From Rhynchonema sp. JSB1_4 (lineage: Eukaryota; Nematoda; Chromadorea; Monhysterida; Xyalidae), in NCBI GenBank assembly GCA_030248065.1, contig JASAMV010008534.1:1-64000 (forward strand): a stretch of DNA of 64,000 bases, given 5' to 3'. The notes under the pieces were generated by a model. The model was not told the origin of the DNA and made no database searches. It saw nothing but the letters and a program-made list of their open reading frames with translations. Below are positions 1 through 11,791 of this stretch, piece after piece (position 1 is the first letter of the stretch; each line of letters starts with the position of its first letter). The position numbers were made by a program, and so were the translations under genes.

Positions 1-43
1 GTCAACTTTAAGCATTTTTAGCCCTATTGTTCTAAATTCCCAG

Positions 44-3000
44 ATTCGGATCAGCCGACCGAGATGCCGTCACATCGACGTCAACGACATTCGACCGCCA
101 ACGATTCCCTGCCGAAGACTGGCTCCAGCTCTCAAACGGGACAGTTGCATCAATCGGCGTCGTCATCCTCGCTAGCTCAGGTTGGTTGCCATTCTGCCCG
201 AATCTGTCGTGAATTTTCCCACCCGATTGTTCCGTGGATTCCGCCGCAAGATGAAGCGATCTGGTCGTTCTTGGTGTAAATATCCCGATTTCCCAAGCAT
301 TCAGAAGGGCAGATAGTAACCAAAACGTCTAAAATAATCCAATTGTGGAGGTTTCACTGTTCCTGGAGGGTCACTATAAAATGGCGCACCGTACATATTT
401 ATATAAACATGCGTTCGATTGTACTTGACCATGCATTACAGCCAATCAAACAGTCAGGAACAGTGGCCAGAGGCGAGCGCAAGCCAACCGAGCTGCTGGT
501 CGAAACATTTCGATATCCATTGCCACCCGATCAAGAGTTCTTGCGTGCAGCTAGTGCTGACCCGGGACAGGGCGATTCCACTGACACTGGTATGTTAGCT
601 TTAGACTCTTGTTGACTCGTTTCTTGTCACTTGCTTCCGAGTTTACAGTCACCCCAGCGCGCGACCCCACGCTAGTTTTCGAAAAGTTTCGTCATTGACG
701 TTTTGAGAGTCGTGATGGTTCCCGGGTTTTGAGTTTGGTGCGGACGCAATAAAACAAACAAACCTGGTTCGATGACAATTGAGCAGCAGTTGGGGTAACG
801 CGCTTGTGAGCTAACTAAAAAATGGCAACTCAATGGCACAAAATATGGTCACTACAACAGCATGGAAATCTGTTCCCTCAGCTATGATGATATGAGATGT
901 TATGCGTTCTCCAATGTCTGATTACCTGAACCGAACTCGCCCATTCGCACCAGTTATTATGCATTGGTGTACCACAGCCCATCCACAAATACTTCGACTT
1001 TAACTTCAGATTTCGTTGGTGCCAAATCGCTGCCCTTCTACGCTGGCAATCCATTTGTCGAGAAAACCACTGGAATTGTGCACTTGTACAAAGAAAAGTT
1101 AGCGTGTCTTGTTCCTTCGTGCATTTAAAAAAGGTTACTGTTGTTATTTGCAGCACACGAACGTTGCTTGGCAGTGTTGCGAACAAGAAAACGGATGTCG
1201 ATGCCATTGAGACTGAAACGAAATCAGATGAAACGGACGTTGATGTCACATCACATCGCAGCACAATGTATGTGTGGCTACGGCACAGTCGTGGTTGTGT
1301 TTACCTTGATCAAGACAACGGTCAATCAACGTTATTAATATTTATACAACAGAAACTATACAGTTTGTCACTTATTGCCGCAGGTTGTGTCTGCTGGCAG
1401 TGCCGGCCAAGATCACGTGTCGAGAACTGCTGCAATTCCTGTCGCCCGTCAGCGAGAGCATTTGTGTGATGCGTATTATCCGAGACGCGACGCCCAATCA
1501 GTACATGGTGCTCGTGCGATTCAAACAACAGGTTCGGTTTCCTAAATAGGTGCTCTTTATTATTTTCAAAATTCCAATCAAACACGTTATTACGTGTCAT
1601 GCAGGCGGACGCCGACTTATTCTACCGATGTTTCAACGGCTCGCAGTACAATTCGATCGAGCCAGATTTGTGCCACGTGGCGTACGTGTCGAAGTTGGAA
1701 ACGTCACGCGAGTTTGACGTGCGTTTCTTTGTGAAAATTGAACTGCGTTTTATCTTACCTTGTAGTAAATTTCGAAATTCACTGCCGCGCAGCAAAGTAC
1801 ACTCCATAGTTAATGTCCTCGTCTAAACCCGAACGCTAACCACGCACAGTTCTGAAACGTTGCGCACAGCTGCCTGGCTGGCTGACTGGTAAGCTGCGTT
1901 TCTGGTTTAAATCTGGGCACCAATTCTGGGCGTATACTGTAACACCTCACTGCACGGGAGCGATTTGGGAAATTTAGTATATCGACCCAAAAATGTTTTC
2001 TGGGCAAAACGCACAAGCATAGAAATTTCGAAAAGTTTCGTCATTTCAAGTTTTGAGGAAATTGGGATGTTTCACGCGAGAACAACTCCGTTCTTTGGGT
2101 CAGTTATTTCATTTCCTTCAGGCAGGGTACGGAGCTTTGAACAATAAAACAATAAAAATGTACTTGATACTGTATTGTACAAAATGAGCAGTGCGGCAAA
2201 TGTTGTATTGTTGTCTGTTGGCACAAGATGCACAAAACCACACCTTTGACACAAGGAGATTGAATCAATGGAAGAGCAAAAACCGTGCTGCGGTCTACTC
2301 CAGTGAACCAGTTTGACATGAATTTCCATCTATTATGTAGCCCAAACGTGTCCCCTTACAGGGTGCATCGCTAGCAGTGGACGGTCACACTGAGCTGCCC
2401 ACCTGTCCGGTGTGTCTGGAACGTATGGACGAGGCTGTGGACGGCGTACTTACCATTCTCTGCAATCACTCATTCCATGGCGCCTGTCTCTCGCAATGGG
2501 GCGACACCAGGTAAGTAGTAGGTTGAATGCACAACGACAACTGGCTTGAGACTTCAGTGCTGTCGACAACTTTTCGTGAAATCTTTGCTTTATACCATGT
2601 ATCCTCTTTACAGTGACCGTCTTTGTGTGAAACCCTCTCCACTATGTTTTTGAACGCTGCTTTGGCCTCCATCTTGCCGTTAATCTGTTTATTACCACAC
2701 TGCGCGGTGAATAAATAACTGCGACACAAAACTGAACTGAACTAGGGTGAATATTCTTTACATAGTAACTGAAAATGGCTGGTCCCGATCATGCGATAAA
2801 GAGGGCAGCGGTAAACGGTATCATGTACGCAGTGCGCATTACATTCGTTGGAACATTAACGGTGTGGTTGGTTGCTGTACTGTAGATGCGTCCCCTTATC
2901 CAGTGACCACACGACGTTTCTGTTTAGCACTGCTGGCTCGCCGGGATAGTAAGTTGATCATAGCAGGTGCCTGCCTATCTCACCTCCATGCTATGAATGC

Positions 3001-4957
3001 CCATCGAATTCGGTACACTTGCTGATTTGCGCGGTTCTACGTAGGATACTGACTTTGATGGCATTCATTCGACATTCGACGTTGTCTGTCACATTGCTTT
3101 ACTTGCATGCAACATCTCTGCACAGGACATATTTCGGACTTGAGGATACACATATACGAATGAACAAACGTTTTGGATCTACTGTGTCTATCGTCAAGAA
3201 CATGACTGGATAGCATGACTGCGATAGCCTTGAACTTGAAGCCGCTATCTGTCACCCAGGCTAGCAAACTCATTAAAAATAAAAAATGATTATACGTGCT
3301 TTTTTTCAGCTGTCCAGTGTGTCGTTACTGTCAAACGCCAGAGTTGATCCCCGAGAAGCACAAATGCATGTCGTGTGGCAAGACCACCGATTTGTGGATA
3401 TGCCTTATTTGTGGCAATATTGGCTGTGGACGGTATGAGGACGCGCACGCGTTCCAGTGAGTTGGCTGGCTGATGTTTCGCTTTCGGTTCGAGTATTAGC
3501 AGGGCTTTTTGCCACTAATGGGGGCTCATTAGGCCACTTAAAAATTTTGCATGAGGCACAAGGTGTTTTGGCAAATGAACTGCCAACGAGCCACCAGAAT
3601 TTCAGGGATCCAGTGCGTTAGTAAGAATGAGCCACAAAATGAGCCACTAATGGGACACTGGCCAATTTTGAAGAAAAAACCAGGGTATTACGTGCTTTGA
3701 TTTGCAGACATTTCCGCGACACATCACACACATTCAGTTTGCAAGTGGGCACACAACGAGTGTGGGACTACGCCGGTGACAACTACGTGCATCGATTGAT
3801 ACAGAGTAAGGGGGATGGCAAAGTGGTCGAATACGAACCTGCCAACAGGCAGCCTGAAGCGGTTGGTCGTTTTGTTTAATATTGGTATCAAACTTGCTGA
3901 TCGGATCTACCATGGTTACTTGACGAGTGTTTTGATTTTACGCCTATTCTTTCGCAAACAAGTCACGTGACCGGGGCAGATCCGACTCGATCACCAAGTT
4001 TAGTGCCAACCTAAGTGCTTGTTTGACTCGGTCTCCTGTTCGTAAACTCGTCTTTTTTTCAGGAAGAAAAAATCGAGGCGATTACGTTGGAGTACACGTA
4101 CCTGCTAACAAATCAGCTCGAATCACAACGAATGTATTTCGAAGAGAAACTGGTCGCGTGCGAACAGGCGTGCCAGTCGAAGGTGGGTGATGTTTCATTG
4201 ATGTAAAATTGTACAAAGACACGCATTTATCGCTAAACATGTTTGCTATTACTTCAGGTTGAAAGCATCGAACAACGAGTTGAGAGTATGCGATCGGAGA
4301 TGACCGAACGAAACGCACAGCTCAAGAGTGCCACGTCCGCAAAAGAACAATTGCAAAAGAAGTTTGATGCGCTGCAGGCCAAATTGCAAAAGGTGCGCGT
4401 GCGTGTTTGTTTTTTCTTCTTTTATGTGTTCTTTTTTTCTGTGAAGTGTTTTGCACCTATAGACCAATAAATAATAACGACAATCGTTGTTCTTAGATTC
4501 AACAAGAGCTAAAAGACGAACAAGAAATCAACAAATGCTTGCGAAAGGAGCAACAAAGTTGGGCTGATAAGGTACAGCAGTTGGAGACCAGATTGAAGCG
4601 ATGTGGACATGACAGTGAACAGGTATGCTGAGCAGGGTTTTGTTGAAACATGTTGACTGTGGTTTCTCAAATTTCTGATCAAATTGAATTGATTTTGTTC
4701 TGCAGAAAATCGCCGATCTCGAAGAACAGCTGCGCGACTTGATGTTTCATTTCGAGGCGTCAGCCAAATTGACAGATGCCACCGGTGGCGGGGCACAAAT
4801 ACAACAACAACAGCAGCAATCAAACAATGAAAACGACAACAAGACTGGTGAGAATACGGGTGATGCGATTGCGACCGCTGATGAAATACGGGATTCGAGG
4901 ATTGAGATCGGTGCTGCGCCGGCCAAGACCAACAAACGCAAAGCAAAAAAGAAATAA
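44..4957 (+). CDS. BRAP: BRCA1-associated protein (BRAP/IMP) E3 ubiquitin ligase, 5' end cut off by the window
   Basis: Family role (known): a cytoplasmic RING E3 ligase that modulates Ras/MAPK signalling and binds nuclear localisation signals. Exons read here: 44-180, 442-593, 978-1097, 1154-1267, 1384-1531, 1605-1718, 2362-2510, 3310-3456, 3708-3861, 4063-4182, 4258-4392, 4497-4622 and 4706-4957; all close in frame. In order they give a BRAP2 RNA-recognition-like domain ([13 protein letters not shown]), a RING finger ([13 protein letters not shown], then CPVC across an intron), a UBP-type zinc finger ([31 protein letters not shown]), a long coiled coil, and a Gln- and Lys-rich tail. The first exon here follows an acceptor and has no convincing initiator, so at least one upstream exon lies outside the window. 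The 593 donor and 978 acceptor are the least certain; 954 is an alternative acceptor. Exon 1154-1267 encodes an acidic insertion within the BRAP2 domain. Confidence 0.9.
2066..2074 (+). promoter_or_regulatory. Ruby-like motif GATGTTTCA (BRAP intron)
   Basis: Exact 9-mer in intron 1719-2361, sense to BRAP, preceded by GG. Candidate piRNA promoter core; see findings. Confidence 0.4.
4189..4197 (+). promoter_or_regulatory. Ruby-like motif TGATGTTTCA (BRAP intron)
   Basis: Exact 10-mer six bases after the donor of intron 4183-4257, sense to BRAP. Confidence 0.5.
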
Positions 4958-5732
4958 TCGCATTGTTCAATCGTTAAAACAGTGTTTATACCTACAGAAT
5001 TTACAAAGCCCAGTAGCTTAGTCCTGGGCTGGTATGTCGCCTAGTGGGGGATCCGGTGGGTGTCTTGACGACGCGCTCCGTACTTGTACTGTTGTACTAA
5101 TCATCACTGTACTTTCCACTTTTGTACAGAGATTCGTATTATTGCGTGCACTATTGGTGTCCTACCTGAATGTGCGATGCTTTTGACAATGTTGCATTGT
5201 GTTGTGACTGTTAGGAATTGAAACAACGGTATGTCTGAAGCTATTATACGAGTTGAATAATTTCAATATTTATATTTCACTGAATTTCGGGTCTTTCATT
5301 TGTATCTCATAGATACCGAAGATTCGTAAGTTTTACAGAAAAGTGTGGATTGTTGCGGAATAATTACTGAAAATCGGTACACCAAAAATTTATTTCGCCG
5401 TTTTGCTTTAAGAGGAAGATAACGGCAACTCTTCTTGTGATTTAACTGTATCAGCATCGCTGTAATCTATTTCTATGAAATGCGCAAATAGCAATGTGTC
5501 AATCAATACCCACCCATTCACAATTTCTACCGGTGAATAAATTACTTTGTCATCTTTCTTGTCCGTTCAACTGCCAGTTGGTGATGGGTGGCTTGATGTG
5601 TTACCAATTTTCACGCAAGCACTGCATCAGCACAGTGTCTTACATAGGTGTTCTGTCATACCATTGGAACCTTGCTTTCATTGTTCCTTTTCTTCGAGAC
5701 GTTGAACATCGCCGCCAAGCATTCGCGACGTT
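4958..5732. other. Intergenic spacer BRAP-PLOD
   Basis: AT-rich, contains the BRAP 3' untranslated region and presumably the PLOD promoter. I see no ORF with family resemblance, no repeat end and no clear TATA box. Confidence 0.5.
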
Positions 5733-8700
5733 ATGGCGCAAGCAAGGTGGCTTGCATTTGTGTTCATGTTGTCAATGACACGTTGTTTGGGCGAGTTATC
5801 CGACAAAGATCCGGATCGAAAACAAAGGTTTCTGGCGCTCACTGTGGCCACGGACACCACTGATGGATACAGAAGGTGGGTGCAGACCTCCGTCGTGTTT
5901 TGGTCACATGGCCATGTGGTGGATTCTCGTCACTGTTTTAGTTTGTCGCCCATATTGCAAACGTCACAAAATGTCATCAACTCGCTACTATCCTAAATTA
6001 TTCCCCCGAGTCCGGTCATTGCCCGGTGTTTCAACTGCAGGTACATCCGTTCGGCTGGGCAATTCGGAATGAAAGTGGAGACATTGGGTCTGTCGAATGT
6101 GTGGCAAGGCGGTGACACGCGTGTGACCACTGGTGGCGCACAGAAGATCAGATTGTTGAGGGAACGACTGGAGACGGTCAAGGACGAACACGAACTCATT
6201 GTGCTGTTCACTGATTCGTAAGTCACGTCGACTTCCGTATGTTGTTGGTGTCTAATTTTGGTGAATCACAAATTTGGAGAAAATATTAGTTTTTTTCAAA
6301 TGAATGTAATTTTTTCAGCTACGACGTGATTTTCAATGCGGATTCAAGTGAGCTCCTCGGAAGGTTCAAGCGCCATTATAAAGACGCTCGTGTGCTGTTC
6401 TCGGCTGAGGGTACGCTTGTTTTACGATTGTAAGCTGTTAAAATGTTTCTACATTTATTTGCTTCGGTTTCAGGTTTCTGCTGGCCGGATCGCACCCTTG
6501 CAGTCGAGTACCCGCTGGTGACTGTTGGCAAACGCTATCTCAACTCTGGTGCATTCATGGGGTACGCACCCGAGTTGTATAAAATCGTGTCACACGCTGA
6601 TGTCAAAGATGACGATGATGACCAATTATACTACACTAATGTGTTTCTCGATCAAAAACTTCGGGTTTGTTCCTTTTCTAGATCCAACTCTGAGTGACGG
6701 AAATCGTCAGTGTTGTTTCAGTCCGATCTCAATATTCAACTGGACACAACGTCAATAATCTTCCAAAATCTGCACGGCGCAGAACTGGATGTGGAGCTGA
6801 TCTTCCGTGAGAAGGACATGGCTGAGGTACTCATTTTGTGTTGTTTTCTGTCTCAGTTTTGGATAAAACTCATTCCAGTTGTTCGACTACCGAAGGAATG
6901 AGTGTGTGTTCAGACTTCTGTTGTGGTTTTGATTTTTTCCTATACCTGCTCACTCTGTAATGAACATTTCGACATGGAAGTTGAATGACAGTTACAGCTT
7001 GGTCTGCTATTTCGCGTTAACCTTCAGCTTGCTTACTATTCTGTATGATGAATGTTCCGTGTATAAATTGGCTTTTTTCGCAACCGATCAACTCTATAGA
7101 CAGAGCGTGGGCAGTGGACGTTTCATCTCTTGATTCATCAGCTATTCGTCAGGTACACAACATCGCCTACAACACGTATCCCATGGTCATTCACGGCAAC
7201 GGGTTGACCAAACTACAACTAAATCGCTACGGCAACTACATTGGCAATTACTGGACTGAAGCGGATGGCTGTATTGCGTGCAGGTATGAACCGATTATTG
7301 TTGTGTGGGTTGGTCAGTGGGGAACCCGCAGTCAACAGAGGTCTTTACCTGTATGAATGAACCGATTGGTATTGATACCAAGTCATTATTGGAGAATTCT
7401 TGCTTTGACCACCCTGAACTTTCAGGGAAGACCGCTACCCGCTGTCCGAGATCAAGACACGTGACCTGCCGATCGTTAGTCTGTCTATCGTGGTCGCCAA
7501 TCCAACCCCGTTCCTGCCCGAGTTCTTCGACCACATCGCTGCGCTCGACTATCCCAAACATCGAATGTTGCTGTTCATCTACAATCCGCACGAGCACCAT
7601 GCCAATGTGGTCAATGCGTTCCTTCAGGTGTGTGGGGTTATCGACCTTGTCAATGGTGGGGGTTGTTGTGATTGTGTTTGTCGTCTCAGACTCACGAAGG
7701 CGACTATCGTGGCAGCAAAGTGTTGTTCTCCGGTCATGCCGCTGACGAATCCACTGCTCGCAACAAGGCAATGTTGGTCCATTGCTTCATTTCGATTTTT
7801 TCCAAAAATTGACTTGATACCGCCTTTTTCAGTGAATACGCTCTGGAGAAGGAAGCGCATTTTCTGTTCATGGTTGATGCTGAGGCGCATCTCAGCAACG
7901 TCAATGCGCTCAGATTGCTGGTTGAACAGCACCGGTATGGTTATTGTTGCTTTCCTGGCCTCGTTGCCTTGGTTTCGTACACCATAGACACCCAATAAAC
8001 GAGTACAGTTTGTGCTACAGACCAATCATAGCGCCGATGTTGGTTGTTCACGGTCGAATGTGGGCATCGTTCTGGGGCAGCATCACGGCCGAGGGATACT
8101 ATGCGCGATCCAATGACTACCCCGAAATTGTGGCTGGTGAAAAAATGTTAGTTGCATTACGTCATTCTACATATGTGGTATTTGCAGCAAGCAGTCACCA
8201 GTGGTTGTCTTTATTGTCCTCGTGATTTGCAACTCAGCACCATCGCACCTTCACGTCATGATAATCGTATTTGCTTTGTTATCACCGCTTGTTTTTCACT
8301 GTTTCCTATCGCACAATTAAATCACTAATGGGTGGACACTATCTATCAATTATTAATGTTGGAGCTTTAAAGCGCACTTTGAGTTGTATTCGGTCAACTA
8401 ATTGAGAATGTCCCCCAATTGATGTGTGCTAGTGAGATGTCACCACATTGATTGTTCCTGTTGTTCGTTCTGCTGTTGTTGTTCAGCGACCAGCGGCACG
8501 CGCACCTCCGGGAATTGACCGACGCATTCGAACATCGCCTTTGGGTCGCGCTCATCCGGCAGCGGTTCGGTGTACTGTGAAATCGGATTATATTTGTACG
8601 GTCGCTGACTTTACGGGCAGTCACTGAGTGTAGGAACCTGAATGACGAGCGTGTCCTCCTTCGGTTCGCCGGCGATGTGCTGCACCTCGATCGGTATCGA

Positions 8701-10984
8701 TTGGTATTTCTCGATGAATCCGAACACGGGCTGAATGCGCCATGCCATGTTGTCCGTGCATTTCACCTGAAATGGACGTGGGTTACGGTAGATGTCAGGG
8801 TTACGGTATCCTTGTGATGACCAGCCTTGAATCCGAGTCGTGCCAGATGTACGTTTCGCATTGTGATCTCTTTGGTGGCCGTGTCTGCTGCCGGCATCAC
8901 AATTGGATTGGGTTTGATCTCTAGTTGCGGTTGCGACATGATGATTGGTTGGAATTGGAATGGATGACTGGATTCAGTTCGGATTAGTGATGGCTGTGGA
9001 AAAGGAAATGAGATAATGACTTGGACTTTAGTTGGATTTGTGCTTATGTAGTGATCGGGTTTCTGTCTCCCCCGTCAACTTTGTGATTGTTTTTGTTGTC
9101 TGTCACAGTGTGATAAAACCCATGATTATGATTGACCATGTTGTTGCAGCGGCTTATGGAACGTACCGTTCATTCGCTACGCGTTTCTGATGGATCGATC
9201 CCGCATGGAGACGTTCCGTACAGCCTACACATACAACAGCGATGTTGATGCGGACATGAGTTTCTGTCAATTCGCCAGAGACAATTTAAGTTACTGGTGT
9301 CGTTTAGAAATGGAAAATTTTCTATACCCAGCACAAATTTAGGTATTCAATAAATATATACACACCCAAAAATTAAAATTTCCCATTCTCGAAGGCGGTT
9401 TCTGAAAAATATGACCCCCAACATTAACATTTTCAAAAAGTGCTAAAAATAAAACTAAAAGTATTCAAAACAGCGTTTTTAACGAACGAAAGGGCCGGTA
9501 TTTTGCAAATATTTCGTTGCTGGTCAATTATTACGTTGATGTTTTAGGGTCATTTCCTATACGTCGACAATCAACATCACTACGGCAACTTGATTGACGC
9601 CGAGACCTACGACTTGACGAAATCGTATCCGGAGTTGTACCAATTGTTTGAGAACCAACAGGTTCGTCGCTTCATTAGTGTCGTTGGGGGGTGGGAATGT
9701 TACCCCTGGTATGGGGTTGGGGTGTGGGATATCGGCCGGAGGTATGGGGTGTGGGAAATTTCTCAGTTTGGGAACAAGCATCCTAAGAAATGACTTTTTG
9801 GTACTAAGAAGTGCCAAAAATTCCCCATTTTTTTCGCTTGAATATGTCAAAAATCGCTTGTTTGCGCCAGAAAGCGCTGTTTTAAACACTTTTAGACCTA
9901 CTTTTACACTTAGAAAATTTCTTGGGTCACTTTTTCAGAAACCTCCATCTGATCTAGGAAATTTTTGGATTTTGGGACAACCCAAAAATTATTGTTTTTG
10001 CGCGTATGTATGGGAAATTTGCCCAAATTTGGTCTGGGTATGGGAAATTTTCGATTTCTCAACAACACCAACGCATCGCTTTACTGATCTAGGTTTTTAT
10101 TTATTGTTTTGTTTTTGCCAAATTAAAAATTCTTACTTATAAATAGCATGTCCGAACGATTTCCTTTTGAAGCAATGGAAGGCGCGCTATCTGCATCCCA
10201 ACTACACGAGCACCCTGGAATCGACCGAGCCACTGGCACAACCGTGCCCGGATGTCTACGACTTTCCGTTCTTCACCAAACGATTCTGTCGCGAAATGAT
10301 ACAAGAAATGGAGATATATGGCCAGTGGAGCAGTGGCACTAACGAGGTACTTGTGAAAAACATAGGACAGTCAGCAAGGAAAATGACTGATTTTGTAGAT
10401 GTTCCACAGACTGGACCTGCTTATAGGACAAACGCATCCAAGGCGGTTATGAGAATGTGCCGACACGCGATATTCACATGAACCAGATTGGATTCGAACG
10501 ACATTGGCTGTATCTGCTCGACACCTATGTTCGACCAATACAGGAAAAGGTGTATATCGGATACTATCATCAGGTTGGGTGCGTCGGTGATAACTGCCGA
10601 TAGTGAAACATCAGTCCGCCAGCCAGTACGCGTGTTTTAGCCAATCGAGTCGACAATGATGTTCGTCGTGCGATACAAGCCGGAAGAACAGTCGTTCCTG
10701 CGGCCCCACCACGACGCGAGCACGTACAGCATCGATCTGGCCATGAACAAACGTGGCGATGATTTTGAGGTTGCCCACTGTGTTTCCATGGTGTCAACAG
10801 TATCCAATCAATCCCCATGCTATGTCAGGGTGGTGGCGTGCGTTTCGTGCGCTACAACTGCACGGTGCTCGACCACGAAGTGGGTTGGTCGTTGATATTC
10901 CCTGGTCGTTTGACGCATCTGCACGAAGGATTGCCGGTCACGAAGGGTGTGCGATATGTCGGCGTGTCGTTCATTAATCCTTGA
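5733..10984 (+). CDS. PLOD: Procollagen-lysine 2-oxoglutarate 5-dioxygenase (lysyl hydroxylase)
   Basis: Hydroxylates lysines of collagen in the endoplasmic reticulum using Fe(II), 2-oxoglutarate and ascorbate; one PLOD gene serves basement-membrane collagen in nematodes (let-268). Sixteen exons: 5733-5875, 6041-6217, 6319-6410, 6474-6664, 6722-6826, 7153-7283, 7426-7627, 7690-7772, 7833-7934, 8021-8146, 9150-9285, 9548-9661, 10173-10346, 10427-10573, 10641-10769 and 10829-10984, total about 735 aa, the usual family length. The start gives a hydrophobic signal peptide. The glycosyltransferase-like N-terminal half has FNADSSELL and NSGAFMGYA. The C-terminal dioxygenase has the HHDAS iron ligands, GRLTHLHEG with the second histidine, and a following Lys-Gly-Val-Arg that supplies the 2-oxoglutarate arginine. 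The intron after 9285 lacks a GT donor (TTAAGT). The 1 kb intron 8147-9149 carries an MSP-domain gene on the other strand. Confidence 0.95.
8440..8939 (-). CDS. Small MSP (major sperm protein) domain protein nested in a PLOD intron
   Basis: Three exons on the minus strand: 8939-8826, 8766-8638 and 8574-8440, giving 125 aa. The product is almost entirely one MSP/VAP-type immunoglobulin-like domain: N-terminal [12 protein letters not shown], then [14 protein letters not shown] and QPVFGFIEK, ending in a Gln/Glu-rich tail. Small stand-alone MSP-domain proteins (ssp/msd type) are characteristic of nematodes, where they are mostly sperm cytoskeletal or signalling proteins; VAP-like membrane anchors are absent here. 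The first intron, 8825-8767 (59 bp), must use a GC donor (AAG|gctggt), because reading through gives a stop and any GT donor breaks the domain frame. The second intron is ordinary GT-AG. It sits wholly inside the PLOD intron 8147-9149 in antisense orientation, so both cannot be freely transcribed at once. Confidence 0.85.
8767..8825 (-). other. GC-AG intron of the MSP-domain gene
   Basis: The donor reads AAG|gctggt and the acceptor ttcag|GTG. Joining these gives an uninterrupted MSP domain (GFK joined to VKC). No GT donor nearby keeps the frame. Confidence 0.7.
9286..9547 (+). other. PLOD intron with a TT donor, largely filled by a repeat copy
   Basis: The required junction is AAT|ttaagt ... 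gttttag|GGT. The donor matches the GTAAGT consensus except for G to T at +1. From about 9297 the intron matches the start of the repeat family also found at 9678-10068 and 38535-39266 (GTGTCGTT, AGAAATGG, then a CCCATTCTC-like segment), so most of this intron is a degenerate copy. Confidence 0.55.
9678..10068. mobile_element. Interspersed repeat with GTGTCGTT ends (copy 1)
   Basis: About 390 bp inside the PLOD intron 9662-10172. It reads as the reverse complement of the repeat at 38535-39266: both contain runs such as tatgggaaatttt, gtgccaaaaat and ggaacaagca in mirrored order. The ends are GTGTCGTT on the left and AACAACAC on the right. There is no coding capacity, so it is a non-autonomous element. 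The long open frame across it is a by-product of its base composition. Position 9702-9709 (ACCCCTGG) is the unoccupied equivalent of the hAT-like insertion site in the other copy. Confidence 0.65.
10604..10612 (-). promoter_or_regulatory. Ruby-like motif TGATGTTTCA (PLOD intron)
   Basis: Exact 10-mer in intron 10574-10640, antisense to PLOD. Confidence 0.5.
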
Positions 10985-11791
10985 TTGAAAGTGCATATTT
11001 ATGGCTGTCTTTGTGTCTCCATGATGGCTTGTTTTTGTTTTTTCTGCTGTGCTGGAACAATCTAACCACTGGTACTGTACTGCCAAATGTGCTTTATTCG
11101 CTGCACCGTGGCCATAAAGTGGTCCAATTAGTCGAGGAGAGCGTCTGGGTGTTACTTTACGATCATCTGTTATTTTACCTATTATAGGACAATAACGCAG
11201 CTAAGTTCAATATGCTGCTGAATGGATTCTCAATTTTTGTTGCCTTTGTTTTTGTTTTATTTTATTCTTGGCTGTTTTGCAATCGTTTTTTTGTCACAGC
11301 AATGATCTTTAAGATAAGTTGGGTACTTTTACACGATCTTATTGTTTTGTTAGTTTTCTGCTTATCAATTTGCCATTTTCGATCAAAGTTATTCATGGTC
11401 TACCAAAGATTTGTCAAACAAGGTTTACCGAACTTTACATTTTGTCATGCTGGTCACAATCCTAATGCGTGCTATATTCATACAAGTGGCGTTTATCTTT
11501 ATTATTTTTATCTTTTATTTATTTTTTGTATTCGTCTCGCTTTACAATCGCATTATAGTCTTTTTTGAGATTACAGTAGTGGGATTACTATTCCTGTGCA
11601 ATCCATCCATGTGCAAATCTGTTCGTATTTTTTCATTAGTAAACTTTTCGTGTGATGGCATTTAGTGACTGGATTATTCTGAAAATACCGTTGTATCGGT
11701 CAGTACAGCATGCCATGTCATGTACCTACAACTTGAAAGTCATGAATGAGTAAGTGAAGAACAACAGCGAATAGTTGCAGAATTGACCACC
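10985..11791. other. Intergenic spacer PLOD-MTO1
   Basis: T-rich sequence with several hydrophobic-looking open frames (11212-11665) that are products of poly-T composition. No family resemblance or repeat end is visible. Confidence 0.5.

Noticed and set aside
7295..8025. Long minus-strand frames (158 and 133 aa) over the PLOD glycosyltransferase region
   Set aside because: They are antisense shadows of well-supported PLOD exons.
9557..10142. Open frames of 110-164 aa in a PLOD intron
   Set aside because: They start in PLOD exon sequence read in another frame or within the GTGTCGTT repeat; PLOD continues across them.
11212..11665. Hydrophobic open frames resembling membrane proteins
   Set aside because: Poly-T composition yields Phe/Leu/Ile-rich frames; no splice signals or family similarity.
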